The notes under the pieces are model-generated. The model saw only the letters and a list, made by a program, of their open reading frames with translations. It was not told the origin of the DNA and searched no databases. 33,892 nt of DNA from JBCCMQ01 sp039026235 (GTDB lineage Bacteria > Pseudomonadota > Alphaproteobacteria > Rhodobacterales > Rhodobacteraceae). The number at the start of each line of letters is the position of its first letter. The first letter of the stretch is position 1. The stretch spans positions 1-33,892 of the forward strand of contig JBCCMQ010000026.1 in assembly GCA_039026235.1 (NCBI GenBank). Reading direction: 5' to 3'. A program made the translations under genes and the position numbers. Shown one piece after another: positions 1 to 7,592 of the stretch.

Positions 1-101
1 AGCATGATCATCACGATCTTGACTGTCAGGGATGCACGGGCAAACAGCGCAAGCATGGAGAAATCAATCTCCTGCGCCATGGCAAGGGTCTCAGTTTCCA
101 T
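1..101 (-). CDS. tolQ: Tol-Pal system protein TolQ (N-terminal part, cut by window edge)
   Basis: Inner-membrane subunit of the proton-driven TolQRA motor that keeps the outer membrane attached during division. Only the first 33 codons are present. The frame begins METETLAMAQEIDFSMLALF and continues into the hydrophobic stretch expected of the first TolQ membrane helix. The ATG at 101 follows a weak GAGCAGG-like ribosome site; a second in-frame ATG lies at 80. It is downstream of ybgC on the same strand, as in the classical ybgC-tolQRAB-pal operon. The call rests on context plus the familiar N-terminus, since the diagnostic core of the protein is outside the window. Confidence 0.8.
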   Translation of the reverse strand, partial: METETLAMAQEIDFSMLALFARASLTVKIVMIM

Positions 102-207
102 TAACCTGCTCTATCTCGTTACCGCCGCGGCTCTTTCGGCCGTTAGTTAACGAAACACTACCTGATTGTGGCGGCATATGCCAATAAGAAGCCGGTCCTG
201 CGGTAAA
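102..207 (-). other. ybgC-tolQ intergenic segment with a small inverted repeat
   Basis: This 106-base gap is unusually long for an otherwise tightly packed operon. It holds CGTTA-GT-TAACG at 141-152, a 5-base inverted repeat, flanked by TTTCG and CGAAA. It could be an mRNA hairpin or protein site that sets tolQ expression apart from ybgC. I see no convincing terminator or promoter. Confidence 0.3.
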
Positions 208-609
208 TTATCCGTGCCCTGACCCAAGGGCATGGCGGATATCTGCCGGCACCCTACTGGGACGGCCCGATCCGTTCAGACAAACCAGCTCAACAATCGC
301 GACAAAAAGCAGTTCTTCTCCGCGCAGCACCTTCTGATCAAGCACCAACCGGACGCCCGTTGAGGCAGTAATTTCCGTCAAGACATCCAGAGCGTCATCA
401 AAGTGGGCCGGGCGCAGATAGTCTGCCTCGACCCGGCGCACCGCGAAGACGAGATCACGATCGGCCTTCAGCTCAACCTGGTCAATGCCGCGCGCTCGCA
501 CCCATTCGCTGCGCGCCCGTTCAATGAACTTGAGATAGTTGGCATAGTACACAATGCCCGCAAGATCGGTGTCTTCGTAGTAAACGCGACATTGGAAGCT
601 ATGGGTCAC
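208..609 (-). CDS. ybgC: YbgC family acyl-CoA thioesterase (Tol-Pal associated)
   Basis: Hot-dog-fold thioesterase of 133 residues, the usual YbgC length, encoded next to the Tol-Pal genes in most Proteobacteria. The signature VYYEDTDLAGIVYYANYL lies at about residues 9-26, with the conserved Asp at 15. Family members such as E. coli YbgC have VYHA where this protein has VYYA, so the usual His is a Tyr. The start is GTG at 609 and overlaps the stop of the upstream gene as GTGA, implying translational coupling. It hydrolyses short or acyl-carrier-linked acyl thioesters in characterised relatives; the exact substrate here is unknown. Confidence 0.92.
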   Translation of the reverse strand: MTHSFQCRVYYEDTDLAGIVYYANYLKFIERARSEWVRARGIDQVELKADRDLVFAVRRVEADYLRPAHFDDALDVLTEITASTGVRLVLDQKVLRGEELLFVAIVELVCLNGSGRPSRVPADIRHALGSGHG

Positions 610-1232
610 GACGTTGCCTTTATTCGGGCGCTGAGCCGAAGCGCAAAGGCGGGATCGTCCGATGCGACCGGCAGCACCGGATCATAGGCCGCGCGCACCA
701 GATTGGCGACTTCGGGCCGAAGAACTGTCAGGCCGTTCTCGGTCACGCCCAAGGGTGACCGGTTCTGAAAGGCGCGATCCGACCACAAAAGGACGGTCTG
801 CACCATCTGTCCAAGCGCCAGCACCTCGGCCGGCACGCTGACCATCGCCTCATCCATGCGGACAAAGACAAACGCAGCCTTTATGCCGCCGGCCCCATCA
901 AATCGGAAGATCCGGTACTGATTGGCATCAACCGCCTGAAGACGAACCAAAAGATCGGAAAGGTCTGGCACCAGACGGTCAAGGTTTGGTGTATCGGCCA
1001 GTTCGCGCCAGTCGCGCACGAAGAACATCATCAGATTTGCACCGAGTTCCGGGTCCGTTTCGGCCATCTCATGTCCGGCAATTGTCAGAACCGCCTCAAG
1101 TGCGCCTTTGAGCACGGTCAAGCTTTCGTCGGCGACACCGAAAATCACCGGCGCGACCGGACGTCCCCAGCGCGCGAAAACAAAGTCGCCGCTTTCGCGC
1201 GTGAAGAGCTGTGTGATTTCGTCGGACATCAT
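606..1232 (-). CDS. Conserved hypothetical protein between ruvB and ybgC
   Basis: I do not recognise a named domain. The 208-residue product is soluble, with no signal peptide or clear membrane helix, and is mixed alpha/beta in character with a slightly acidic N-terminus. The start is ATGATG; either Met is possible, with an AGGGCG ribosome-like site about 9 bases upstream. Its stop overlaps the GTG start of ybgC. Lying between DNA-repair and envelope genes, it is probably cotranscribed with ybgC-tolQ. The reading frame has GC-rich third positions like its neighbours, which supports a real gene. Function cannot be inferred from what is visible. Confidence 0.75.
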   Translation of the reverse strand: MMSDEITQLFTRESGDFVFARWGRPVAPVIFGVADESLTVLKGALEAVLTIAGHEMAETDPELGANLMMFFVRDWRELADTPNLDRLVPDLSDLLVRLQAVDANQYRIFRFDGAGGIKAAFVFVRMDEAMVSVPAEVLALGQMVQTVLLWSDRAFQNRSPLGVTENGLTVLRPEVANLVRAAYDPVLPVASDDPAFALRLSARIKATS

Positions 1233-1304
1233 CGCGCCGCCCTAGCGTTCAATCGCCCGCGGCGCAATCTGCCTGAGCCATCTTGGGCATGACACCGCAG
1301 GCAT

Positions 1305-2348
1305 TTAGGCGCCGGTTTCGAAAAGCCCTGGATCTTCGTCTTTTGCGCCGGCCTTTGGCGCGCTTAGCCCCAAGTGCTGCCATGCCCGGGCCGCCAGCAT
1401 CCGCCCCCTCGGGGTTCGCTGGATCAATCCCTGTTGCAACAGGAACGGCTCGATCACCTCTTCTATGGCATCACGGCTTTCGGACAGGGCTGCCGACAGG
1501 GTCTCGACCCCGACCGGTCCGCCACCATAGTGCTCCGCAATGCGCTGAAGATACCGGCGGTCGGCGCCGTCAAGCCCCAGGCCATCGACTTCCATTCGCG
1601 TCAAGGCGCTGTCGGCCAGCTCTCGCGTGATACGCCCGTCGCCATCCACAAGCGCGAAATCGACCACGCGCCGCAAAAGCCGCCCGGCAATACGCGGCGT
1701 TCCACGGGCACGGCGCGCTATTTCGCGCAAGCCTTCTTCGGCCGCCGGTACACCGAGAAGTTGCGCGCCCCTCGCCACGATCTGGAACAGTTCGTCAATG
1801 CTATAGAATTGGAGCCTTAGCGGGATCCCAAACCGGTCGCGAAGTGGCGTGGTCAAAAGACCAAGACGGGTCGTCGCGCCAATCAGGGTAAAGGGTTGAA
1901 GCTCGATCCGGACCGTGCGGGCGGCCGGGCCTTCACCTATTACGAGATCAAGCTCAAAGTCCTCCATCGCCGGATAAAGCACTTCTTCGACGGCGGGGGA
2001 CAGACGGTGGATTTCATCGATAAAAAGAACGTCGCGCGACTCTAGGTTGGTCAGGATCGCGGCAAGATCCCCGGCGCGGGCCAGCACCGGGCCGGATGTC
2101 ATTCGGAAGCCCACGCCCAGTTCACGTGCCACGATCTGCGCGAGGGTCGTCTTACCCAATCCTGGCGGGCCAAAGAACAACGTATGATCCATCGAGGCGG
2201 CCCGCTGCCGGGCGCTTTCAATAAAAACGCGCAGGTTGGCCCGCACATCGGCCTGTCCGGTAAAGTCTGCAAGTCCCTGGGGCCGCAGAGCACGGTCCGG
2301 GTCGCCACCCTGGGGTTCGGGCCGCAATGTCGGATCGGGCTGCGTCAT
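1305..2348 (-). CDS. ruvB: Holliday junction branch migration DNA helicase RuvB
   Basis: Hexameric AAA+ motor that with RuvA drives branch migration of Holliday junctions. The 347-residue length is normal. Walker A GPPGLGKT is at 60-67, Walker B DEIH at 111-114, sensor GATTRLG and the arginine-finger region LRDRFG follow, and the C-terminal winged-helix domain ends the protein (PHE/TPRGR-type motif RTPRGR near 325). The N-terminal LRPQGLADFTGQ is a typical RuvB beginning. It lies 15 bases downstream of ruvA, so it is in the same operon. Confidence 0.98.
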   Translation of the reverse strand: MTQPDPTLRPEPQGGDPDRALRPQGLADFTGQADVRANLRVFIESARQRAASMDHTLFFGPPGLGKTTLAQIVARELGVGFRMTSGPVLARAGDLAAILTNLESRDVLFIDEIHRLSPAVEEVLYPAMEDFELDLVIGEGPAARTVRIELQPFTLIGATTRLGLLTTPLRDRFGIPLRLQFYSIDELFQIVARGAQLLGVPAAEEGLREIARRARGTPRIAGRLLRRVVDFALVDGDGRITRELADSALTRMEVDGLGLDGADRRYLQRIAEHYGGGPVGVETLSAALSESRDAIEEVIEPFLLQQGLIQRTPRGRMLAARAWQHLGLSAPKAGAKDEDPGLFETGA

Positions 2349-2363
2349 CGCATTCGCCTTATT

Positions 2364-3053
2364 CTAGTCGCTCGGTGCCAGACGCCTAAGCGCCAGGCGG
2401 ATCAGGCGGGCCGTACCTTCGCCAGGGTTCTCGCCTTCCACCTCGGCCACTGCGCGCGCCGCCTCCGAGGGTCCATAGCCCAGATTGGTCAGGGCAGACA
2501 GAGCCTCGACCCGTGCCGTATTGGCACCGCTCTGGCTGGTCGGGCCCAAGGGCGTATTGGGCGGCGGTGGCTCGGTGGTCAGATCATGGGCGTCCTCCAT
2601 CGCCAAGGCCGGGGGCCTCGGTTCAACATCAATAACCGACATCGACATGATTTCGGGCGCCTTGTCCTTAAGTTCGTTCACCACCCGTTGGGCGATTTTG
2701 GGTCCGACGCCGGGCGCCGCCTTGACAGCGTTCCAGTCACCCAGCGCGATTGCCCGGGTCACGCCGTCTGCGCCTAGCGCCCCCAGTATCGCCATGGAGG
2801 CCTTGGCCCCAATTCCCTGAACGCGCATCAGCAAGCGGTGCCATTCCTTTTCTTCCATGGTGAGAAAGCCAAAGAGTTGAAGCAAATCCTCGCGCACGAG
2901 AAGGTCAGTAAATAGTGCTGCCTGCGTCCCTACGGCCGGTAAGGCCGCAAGGGTTCGGTCCGAGACATAGACAACATAGGCGACCCCGCCCACGTCGATC
3001 AGCACATGGTCAGTACCGCGTGCGGCCAGCGTTCCGGCAACGCGGCCAATCAT
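2364..3053 (-). CDS. ruvA: Holliday junction branch migration protein RuvA
   Basis: Tetrameric junction-binding partner of RuvB, 229 residues. It begins MIGRVAGTLAARG, the standard RuvA start, so I reject 14 upstream in-frame codons that lie inside ruvC. Domain I (OB fold) is the first ~65 residues. Helix-hairpin-helix motifs follow, for example VQGIGAKASMAILG and APGVGPKIAQRVVNELK. A variable linker precedes the C-terminal RuvB-contacting domain with ALTNLGYGPSEA. Start and ruvC stop overlap as ATGA (3050-3053), showing tight coupling. Confidence 0.97.
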   Translation of the reverse strand: MIGRVAGTLAARGTDHVLIDVGGVAYVVYVSDRTLAALPAVGTQAALFTDLLVREDLLQLFGFLTMEEKEWHRLLMRVQGIGAKASMAILGALGADGVTRAIALGDWNAVKAAPGVGPKIAQRVVNELKDKAPEIMSMSVIDVEPRPPALAMEDAHDLTTEPPPPNTPLGPTSQSGANTARVEALSALTNLGYGPSEAARAVAEVEGENPGEGTARLIRLALRRLAPSD

Positions 3054-3535
3054 GCGGTCAGCTTCCGGGAAGATTGGACATGATGGGCATGGCAAATCGC
3101 AATCGCCAAGGCGTCGGCGGCGTCGGCGCTGGACGGCACCGCGCCCGGCAGCAGCAATGAAATCATGTGCTTGACCTGCGCCTTGTCCGCGTGTCCGACG
3201 CCCACAACGGTTTTCTTGACGGTGTTGGGTGCATACTCACCCACTAGAAGCCCTGCTGCCGCGGGCACGATCAGGGCGATACCCCGCGCTTGTCCAAGCT
3301 TCAGTGACGCGGCACCATTCGTGTTGACAAAGGTCTCCTCAACCGCCGCGTCGGTCGGCGCGTACTTGCGCACCACCGCTGCCAATTGATCGTGAAGACT
3401 AAGCAGTCGCGCCGCCATGTCGCCACCGGTCGAGACGCATGTGCCGTTCGCCACATGGGACAAGCGCGATCCCGCCACGTCAATGATCCCCCAACCGGTC
3501 TTACGAAGACCCGGATCCAACCCCAAAACCCGCAT
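3050..3535 (-). CDS. ruvC: Crossover junction endodeoxyribonuclease RuvC
   Basis: Dimeric RNase-H-fold nuclease that cleaves Holliday junctions symmetrically to complete recombination. The protein has 161 residues. The catalytic acidic residues are visible: D7 in VLGLDPG, E66 in AAVEETF, and the paired Asp in SSADAADALAIAICH near the C-terminus. The ATG at 3535 has an AGGTGA ribosome-like site 6 bases upstream. It is first in the ruvCAB operon; promoter and possible SOS signals would lie in the 323-base region upstream. Confidence 0.97.
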   Translation of the reverse strand: MRVLGLDPGLRKTGWGIIDVAGSRLSHVANGTCVSTGGDMAARLLSLHDQLAAVVRKYAPTDAAVEETFVNTNGAASLKLGQARGIALIVPAAAGLLVGEYAPNTVKKTVVGVGHADKAQVKHMISLLLPGAVPSSADAADALAIAICHAHHVQSSRKLTA

Positions 3536-3687
3536 TCAGTCACCTGCTCGACTGCTTTTCTGAAGGCTAGCACGAAAGGAGAACATTGGCCAAGAACAAT
3601 GATCGGACACCGTCTGCATCAGGCGCAAAATCACTTCTGAAAAGCGCGGTCAAAATGCGTCTTTGGACATGCCAAAAACGACATCCA

Positions 3688-3716
3688 TTGTCTGAAATTT
3701 AATGTTTAATTACAAT
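3688..3716 (+). promoter_or_regulatory. Sigma70-like promoter for the DUF1127 gene
   Basis: A -35 TTGTCT (3688-3693; 4 of 6 consensus) and -10 TACAAT (3711-3716; 5 of 6) are separated by exactly 17 bases of AT-rich sequence. Transcription would begin near 3723, giving a leader of about 135 bases. Confidence 0.6.
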
Positions 3717-3777
3717 GGTTTGAAATGTATCTCTCGATATGCAAAAACTGCATGGGACGTATGCGATTTTGGCCCTA

Positions 3778-3828
3778 GGCAGGAAGGCAAAAACGCCCTA
3801 GCTGCCGATCAGACGCAGGGACGCGTCT
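3778..3828 (+). promoter_or_regulatory. Two possible hairpins in the DUF1127 leader
   Basis: Hairpin one pairs GGCAG (3778-3782) with CTGCC (3802-3806), with an inner GGC/GCC pairing (3786-3788/3795-3797) closing an AAAAAC loop. Hairpin two pairs AGACGC (3811-3816) with GCGTCT (3823-3828) around a 6-base loop. They sit 17-50 bases before the AAAGGA ribosome site and could control translation or mRNA stability. The structure is predicted by eye only. Confidence 0.4.
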
Positions 3829-3858
3829 CCGAAACCCAGACGTAAAAGGAAAAGACAA

Positions 3859-4062
3859 ATGGCTGCATTTGACACCATCCGCGAGTCGGGCGACGGCCAC
3901 CGCTTCGGAGGCCTCTCGACCATTTATAACCGTGTGCTCGGCGTATTTCTCTATTGGAACGACATGCGCGCCACCCGCAAAGCACTGAGCGCGCTCAGCG
4001 ACCGCGAACTGGAAGACATTGGTCTTGCCCGCGGCGACATATACGAGATCACTGGCGCCTGA
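3859..4062 (+). CDS. Small DUF1127 family protein
   Basis: Protein of 67 residues ending in the DUF1127 motif: ALSALSDRELEDIGLARGDI at about residues 44-63. An amphipathic arginine-rich segment precedes it (WNDMRATRKAL). In related alphaproteobacteria, small DUF1127 proteins are stress-induced and some take part in RNA turnover or phosphate/carbon responses, so a regulatory role is plausible but not shown here. AAAGGA at 3845-3850 is a good ribosome site. It is a single-gene unit with its own promoter and terminator. The size, motif and signals make it secure as a gene despite its shortness. Confidence 0.88.
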   Translation: MAAFDTIRESGDGHRFGGLSTIYNRVLGVFLYWNDMRATRKALSALSDRELEDIGLARGDIYEITGA

Positions 4063-4087
4063 GCACTTCGCCAACTACGGAAAACAA

Positions 4088-4116
4088 AAATGCCGCGACC
4101 GAAAGGCGCGGCATTT
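4088..4116. terminator. Bidirectional intrinsic terminator
   Basis: AAATGCCGCG (4088-4097) is a perfect 10-base inverted repeat of CGCGGCATTT (4107-4116) with a 9-base loop ACCGAAAGG. An A-rich tract on the left (4080-4090) becomes a U-rich run on minus-strand transcripts; the right side gives ATTTCC on plus transcripts. It lies between the convergent DUF1127 gene and the minus-strand small membrane protein gene, so it likely ends both. Confidence 0.85.
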
Positions 4117-4140
4117 CCATTTGGTCTGGCTGTGAAGCCT

Positions 4141-4485
4141 CTAAAGCAGACCGTCCAATTTGCCAGCGATCCAGATCGTCAACGGATCGGGCTGCATGAC
4201 CCAACCGCCAATCTGTTCGACCGGTGTCCCGATCTTCAGCGCGGACACACGCAGCGCATAGTTGTCGGCACCGTGGTTGGCGTAAATCAATCCCTTGAAC
4301 GCAAACAGCGCGATCAGCAGGACGGCCACCAGTTTCCACGGAAAGCGCACGGGCGTCCGACGCGGCTGCGCGACCAGAAGGCCGTCAGAATTCACGACGG
4401 TCACAAAACCGCGCGACAGGTGCTTGTGCTTGCGATCTATGCGACGCAGGCGCTTGCCGAAATTTTCCATATTCGGGTCAGGCAT
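4141..4485 (-). CDS. Small single-pass membrane protein, function unknown
   Basis: The product has 114 residues. A basic N-terminal region (about 1-48, rich in Lys/Arg, including KRLRRIDRKHKHLSRG) precedes one hydrophobic helix at about 50-68 (WKLVAVLLIALFAFKGLIY), followed by a ~45-residue tail. The positive-inside rule puts the N-terminus in the cytoplasm and the tail in the periplasm. I recognise it only as a conserved-looking alphaproteobacterial membrane protein. The prmA stop is 93 bases upstream on the same strand; that gap holds an inverted repeat TGCCA-ATG-TGGCA at 4524-4536. A GGAGGG ribosome site precedes the start. Confidence 0.72.
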   Translation of the reverse strand: MPDPNMENFGKRLRRIDRKHKHLSRGFVTVVNSDGLLVAQPRRTPVRFPWKLVAVLLIALFAFKGLIYANHGADNYALRVSALKIGTPVEQIGGWVMQPDPLTIWIAGKLDGLL

Positions 4486-4578
4486 CGAACCCTCCGGATT
4501 AACGTCATGTAACGGATAAACTGTGCCAATGTGGCAGCAATAAGTCCGGTGCCGCCAGTTTTAAGTAAACAAAGGGCT

Positions 4579-5466
4579 TTAGGGCAAATTCCGACCCAGT
4601 ATTATCGTGGTCCAGTCGACAATACTCTGCGTTCTAACAACACTGAAGCCGTGCTCTGAATAAACGGCGCAAACCTCTTCTGCCTGGGCGTTCAAGATAC
4701 CTGACAAAATGACGTGACCGCCCGGCGCGCTGCGGCGGGCCACATCCGGCGCTAAGGCGATGAGTGGCCCCTTGAGAATATTGGCAAAAATCAGTTTGTA
4801 TGGGGCTGCTCGACGCAGTTCGGGATGATCGAATCCGGCCGCGACCACGCAGCGCCCCCGACCTTCGAGCCCGTTTACCGCTAGATTTGCGGTCGCTGTT
4901 TCTACGGCAATTTCGTCAATGTCGCTGGCAATTATCGGTGTATCCGACACATCTCGCCAGACCTTGGCGGCCGCCATGGCCAGAACCCCTGTGCCACAGC
5001 CGACATCGGCCACCGGCCCGGGCGTGATCCCGTCCTGAAGCAACCTGTCAAAGGCCAGAAGACACCCCCGCGTCGTACCGTGATGGCCGGTCCCGAATGC
5101 CATGGCCGCTTCGATCATCAAACCCACGCGGTCCGGTGGCAACCGGTCCTTGTCGTGGCCACCGTACACAAAGAACCGCCCCGCCTCGACCGGAGCAAGC
5201 TCGCGCCGGACCTTTGCAACCCAGTCGGTATCAGGCAGTTCCGATACCGCGAAATCAGCGGCGCCGTGCAGTGCCGCCAAAAGGGCGAGACCTGCCTGAT
5301 CCGGTGCGTCTGAAAAATAGCCCCCAACTTCCCAGAAGCCACTGCCGTCTTCTATCTCGAAAACACCTATACCGGTCGGCTCGGGCCAAAGCGTTTCCAT
5401 GGCTTGGCCCAGTGCTTCTGCTTTGGCGCGGCCCTTCAGAGTTGTCAGCGCTGTAAAAGTAGCCAT
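4579..5466 (-). CDS. prmA: 50S ribosomal protein L11 methyltransferase PrmA
   Basis: SAM-dependent enzyme that trimethylates ribosomal protein L11. With the ATG at 5466 it has 295 residues; GGTGGAG just upstream favours this start over in-frame TTG/GTG codons at 5478/5475. The PrmA signature AFGTGHHGTTRGCL lies at about 124-137, SAM motif I DVGCGTGVLAMAA at 154-166, an acidic SDIDEIAVETA, and the substrate-side FANILKGPL. It is downstream of msrA by 88 bases on the same strand. Family assignment is firm; methylation target is inferred from the family. Confidence 0.93.
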   Translation of the reverse strand: MATFTALTTLKGRAKAEALGQAMETLWPEPTGIGVFEIEDGSGFWEVGGYFSDAPDQAGLALLAALHGAADFAVSELPDTDWVAKVRRELAPVEAGRFFVYGGHDKDRLPPDRVGLMIEAAMAFGTGHHGTTRGCLLAFDRLLQDGITPGPVADVGCGTGVLAMAAAKVWRDVSDTPIIASDIDEIAVETATANLAVNGLEGRGRCVVAAGFDHPELRRAAPYKLIFANILKGPLIALAPDVARRSAPGGHVILSGILNAQAEEVCAVYSEHGFSVVRTQSIVDWTTIILGRNLP

Positions 5467-5553
5467 CCGCTCCACCAAACCGGATCTTGCTGACGGATAT
5501 CGTTGGCCGCCCCTGGCGACAAGCCTATCGCTCAGCGCTGGTCGTCACTTACC

Positions 5554-6204
5554 CTAGGCGGTCACACCGAGCGGGCAAGAGACACCCGTTCCACCCAACC
5601 CGCAGTACCCGCCCGGGTTCTTGGCAAGGTATTGCTGATGATAGCCTTCGGCAAAATAGAATGCCGGTGCGGGCAAGATCTCGGTCGAAATCGCTCCGTA
5701 GCCCGCCGACGAAAGCTGTTTCTGGAACGCCGCCCGTGACGCCTCGGCTGCCTCCCTCTGATCTTCGGAAAAGACATAGATGCCCGATCGGTACTGCGTG
5801 CCGAGATCATTGCCCTGCCGCATTCCCTGCGTGGGATCGTGGCCTTCCCAGAAAACCTTCAAGAGCGTCTCGAACGAGATCACAGCCGGATCATAGACCA
5901 CCCGGACGACTTCGTTGTGGCCGGTCAGGCCAGAGCAAACTTCTTCGTAGGTCGGGTTGGGCGTATAGCCTGCGGCATAGCCCGCCATGGTGATCCAGAC
6001 ACCCTCAAGCTTCCAGAACATCCGTTCGACACCCCAGAAACACCCCATTCCGAAAACGACCTCTGCCATTCCGTCCGGAACAGCAAGCGTCAGCGGACGG
6101 CCGGACAGGAAATGGCTGGATGCCGTCGGGATCGGGTCCGGGCGGCCCGGCAGTGCCTCGTCTTTTGCAACCAGTTCCTGTTTTTTGCGTTTAAGCAGAA
6201 ACAT
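5554..6204 (-). CDS. msrA: Peptide-methionine (S)-S-oxide reductase MsrA
   Basis: Repairs oxidised methionine. The catalytic GCFWG motif places the nucleophile at C55. Further family marks are YAAGYTPNPTYEEVCSGLTGH and the HDPTQGMRQGNDLGTQYRS segment. Recycling cysteines C201 and C210 lie in the C-terminal GYCGLGGTGVSCP. At 216 residues it is the longer E. coli-like form with a ~45-residue N-terminal extension; no signal peptide is evident, so cytoplasmic. An AGGAG site precedes the ATG. It lies 59 bases downstream of the MFS gene. Confidence 0.96.
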   Translation of the reverse strand: MFLLKRKKQELVAKDEALPGRPDPIPTASSHFLSGRPLTLAVPDGMAEVVFGMGCFWGVERMFWKLEGVWITMAGYAAGYTPNPTYEEVCSGLTGHNEVVRVVYDPAVISFETLLKVFWEGHDPTQGMRQGNDLGTQYRSGIYVFSEDQREAAEASRAAFQKQLSSAGYGAISTEILPAPAFYFAEGYHQQYLAKNPGGYCGLGGTGVSCPLGVTA

Positions 6205-6263
6205 GCGGGTCTCCTATGCGAAAGTTGGGTTACATTCCATATAGGGCAGCGCGCCGTGCTGCG

Positions 6264-7568
6264 CTACTCGGCCGGTGCACCCGGCGCACGGGACGCGCGA
6301 AAAGACAGCAGTGTCTCGCGACCTATCCCCGGATGGCGCGGAATAAGCAGCGCCAGACCAAGCGACACGGCGGCCATTGCCGAGGCGAGCCCAAAGACCC
6401 AAGCCGGCGATTGCACCCAAAGATAGCCCAGAAATGCGGGCAGAAGCACCGCCGCGATATGATTGATCGTGAAAGCGACGGCGGCCGAAGGCGCGATGTC
6501 TTCTGGATCGGCGATCTTCTGGAAATAGGTCTTGATGGCCAGCGCGAGCGCAAAAAAGATGTGGTCGATCACATAAAGCACGGATGCCAGTACGACGCCC
6601 CATCCGAACATATAGATCCCGCCATAGGCCAGAAAGACCAGGATCAGCCCGACATATTCAAAGATCAGCGCGCGGCGTTCGCCCCAATAACCAACCGCCC
6701 TACCAATAAACGGACCGGCCACCATGGTGACCAAGAGATTGATCATATAGAGCGCCGTGACCTCATGCACCTCAAAGCCGAACCTTTCGACCATCATGAA
6801 GCCCGCAAAGACGACGAAGATCTGCCGTCGTGCTCCGGACATGAATTGGAGGGCATAATAGAGCCAGTAGCGCCGCTTTAGCACCATGCCGCGGCGCTGC
6901 GGCACGGGCGCTACAAACTGCGGATAGGCAAAGTAACAGAAGACGGCGATGGCAACCGTCAGCCCACCCGACATCATATAGACAAAGGCAAAACTAAGAT
7001 TGAAGGTCTGCCAGGTCAGCACGATCAGGAGATAGGCGATGAGCGATGCAAATGAGCCCACGGCGATCAACATCCCAAGCACCCGGGGCGCATCGGCCTT
7101 CTTCAGCCATTGCAACTGAAGGGATTGGTTGGCGGTCTCATAGTAATGAAAGCCGATCGAGCTGAGCATGGTGATCACGAGTATCCCGCCCATCGAGGGG
7201 AAATAGGCAGTGATAGCCGTCGCGACGCCAAGAAGGACCAGACAGACAAGCGCCAGAAGCTGTTCCCGAATGACCAGCAATATGGCGATGACACCGACCG
7301 ACAAGAGACCGGGTATTTCCCGGACAGTATGCAGCCAGCCGATATCGACACCGTCGAAGCCTGCCGCCTCGATGACAAAGTTGTTCAGCAGAGCCGACCA
7401 TGTCGAAAACGACAGCGGCATAGCGACGGCCATGAGAACCAACAGACCGACCGGCCGGCGCCAGAGCGGGAGCTCGGCGCTGCGTTCGATCGACAAAAAA
7501 TCCTTTGAGGCCAACATCACGCCGGTATACGCCCAACTTGGGCCAGGTTGCGAGTGTCTCATGCGCAC
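6264..7568 (-). CDS. Major facilitator superfamily transporter
   Basis: A 434-residue integral membrane protein with about 12 hydrophobic segments in two halves. The N-terminal half has a first helix VGLLVLMAVAMPLSFSTW, and the cytoplasmic loop between halves is basic (VPQRRGMVLKRRYW). This is MFS architecture, but nothing visible identifies the substrate. The start is uncertain: ATG at 7568 or 7517 (MLASKDFL), neither with a strong ribosome site; 7517 would remove 17 poorly hydrophobic residues. It begins 24 bases after priA (from 7568) in a co-directional run with msrA, so readthrough from priA is likely. Confidence 0.85.
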   Translation of the reverse strand: MRMRHSQPGPSWAYTGVMLASKDFLSIERSAELPLWRRPVGLLVLMAVAMPLSFSTWSALLNNFVIEAAGFDGVDIGWLHTVREIPGLLSVGVIAILLVIREQLLALVCLVLLGVATAITAYFPSMGGILVITMLSSIGFHYYETANQSLQLQWLKKADAPRVLGMLIAVGSFASLIAYLLIVLTWQTFNLSFAFVYMMSGGLTVAIAVFCYFAYPQFVAPVPQRRGMVLKRRYWLYYALQFMSGARRQIFVVFAGFMMVERFGFEVHEVTALYMINLLVTMVAGPFIGRAVGYWGERRALIFEYVGLILVFLAYGGIYMFGWGVVLASVLYVIDHIFFALALAIKTYFQKIADPEDIAPSAAVAFTINHIAAVLLPAFLGYLWVQSPAWVFGLASAMAAVSLGLALLIPRHPGIGRETLLSFRASRAPGAPAE

Positions 7569-7592
7569 ACCCGCCCTGCGCTGGCGGCAGGC

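Larger units (their letters stand above)
3536..3858. other. Divergent intergenic region ruvC / DUF1127 gene
   Basis: This 323-base region contains no credible protein-coding frame. The left part must hold the minus-strand ruvC promoter, but I could not pick one securely. A TGTTC direct repeat (minus strand, 3581-3598) resembles an alphaproteobacterial LexA site but has the wrong spacing. The right part holds a strong plus-strand promoter (3688-3716) and a roughly 135-base leader with two possible hairpins before the DUF1127 start. Base composition around 3680-3760 is clearly more AT-rich than the flanking genes. Confidence 0.7.

Noticed and set aside
2184..2777. Long plus-strand open frame over ruvB/ruvA
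   Set aside because: Antisense shadow of two well-identified genes; no start signal or recognisable protein.
3581..3598. Possible LexA (SOS) box upstream of ruvC: GTTC repeats on the minus strand
   Set aside because: The alphaproteobacterial consensus is GTTC-N7-GTTC; here the spacing is N9 (repeat period 13, not 11). I do not call it a LexA site without a matrix score.
3723..4062. CcsR-like small RNAs associated with the DUF1127 gene
   Set aside because: In Rhodobacter these carry CCUCCUCCC-type loops; I found no such motif around this gene.
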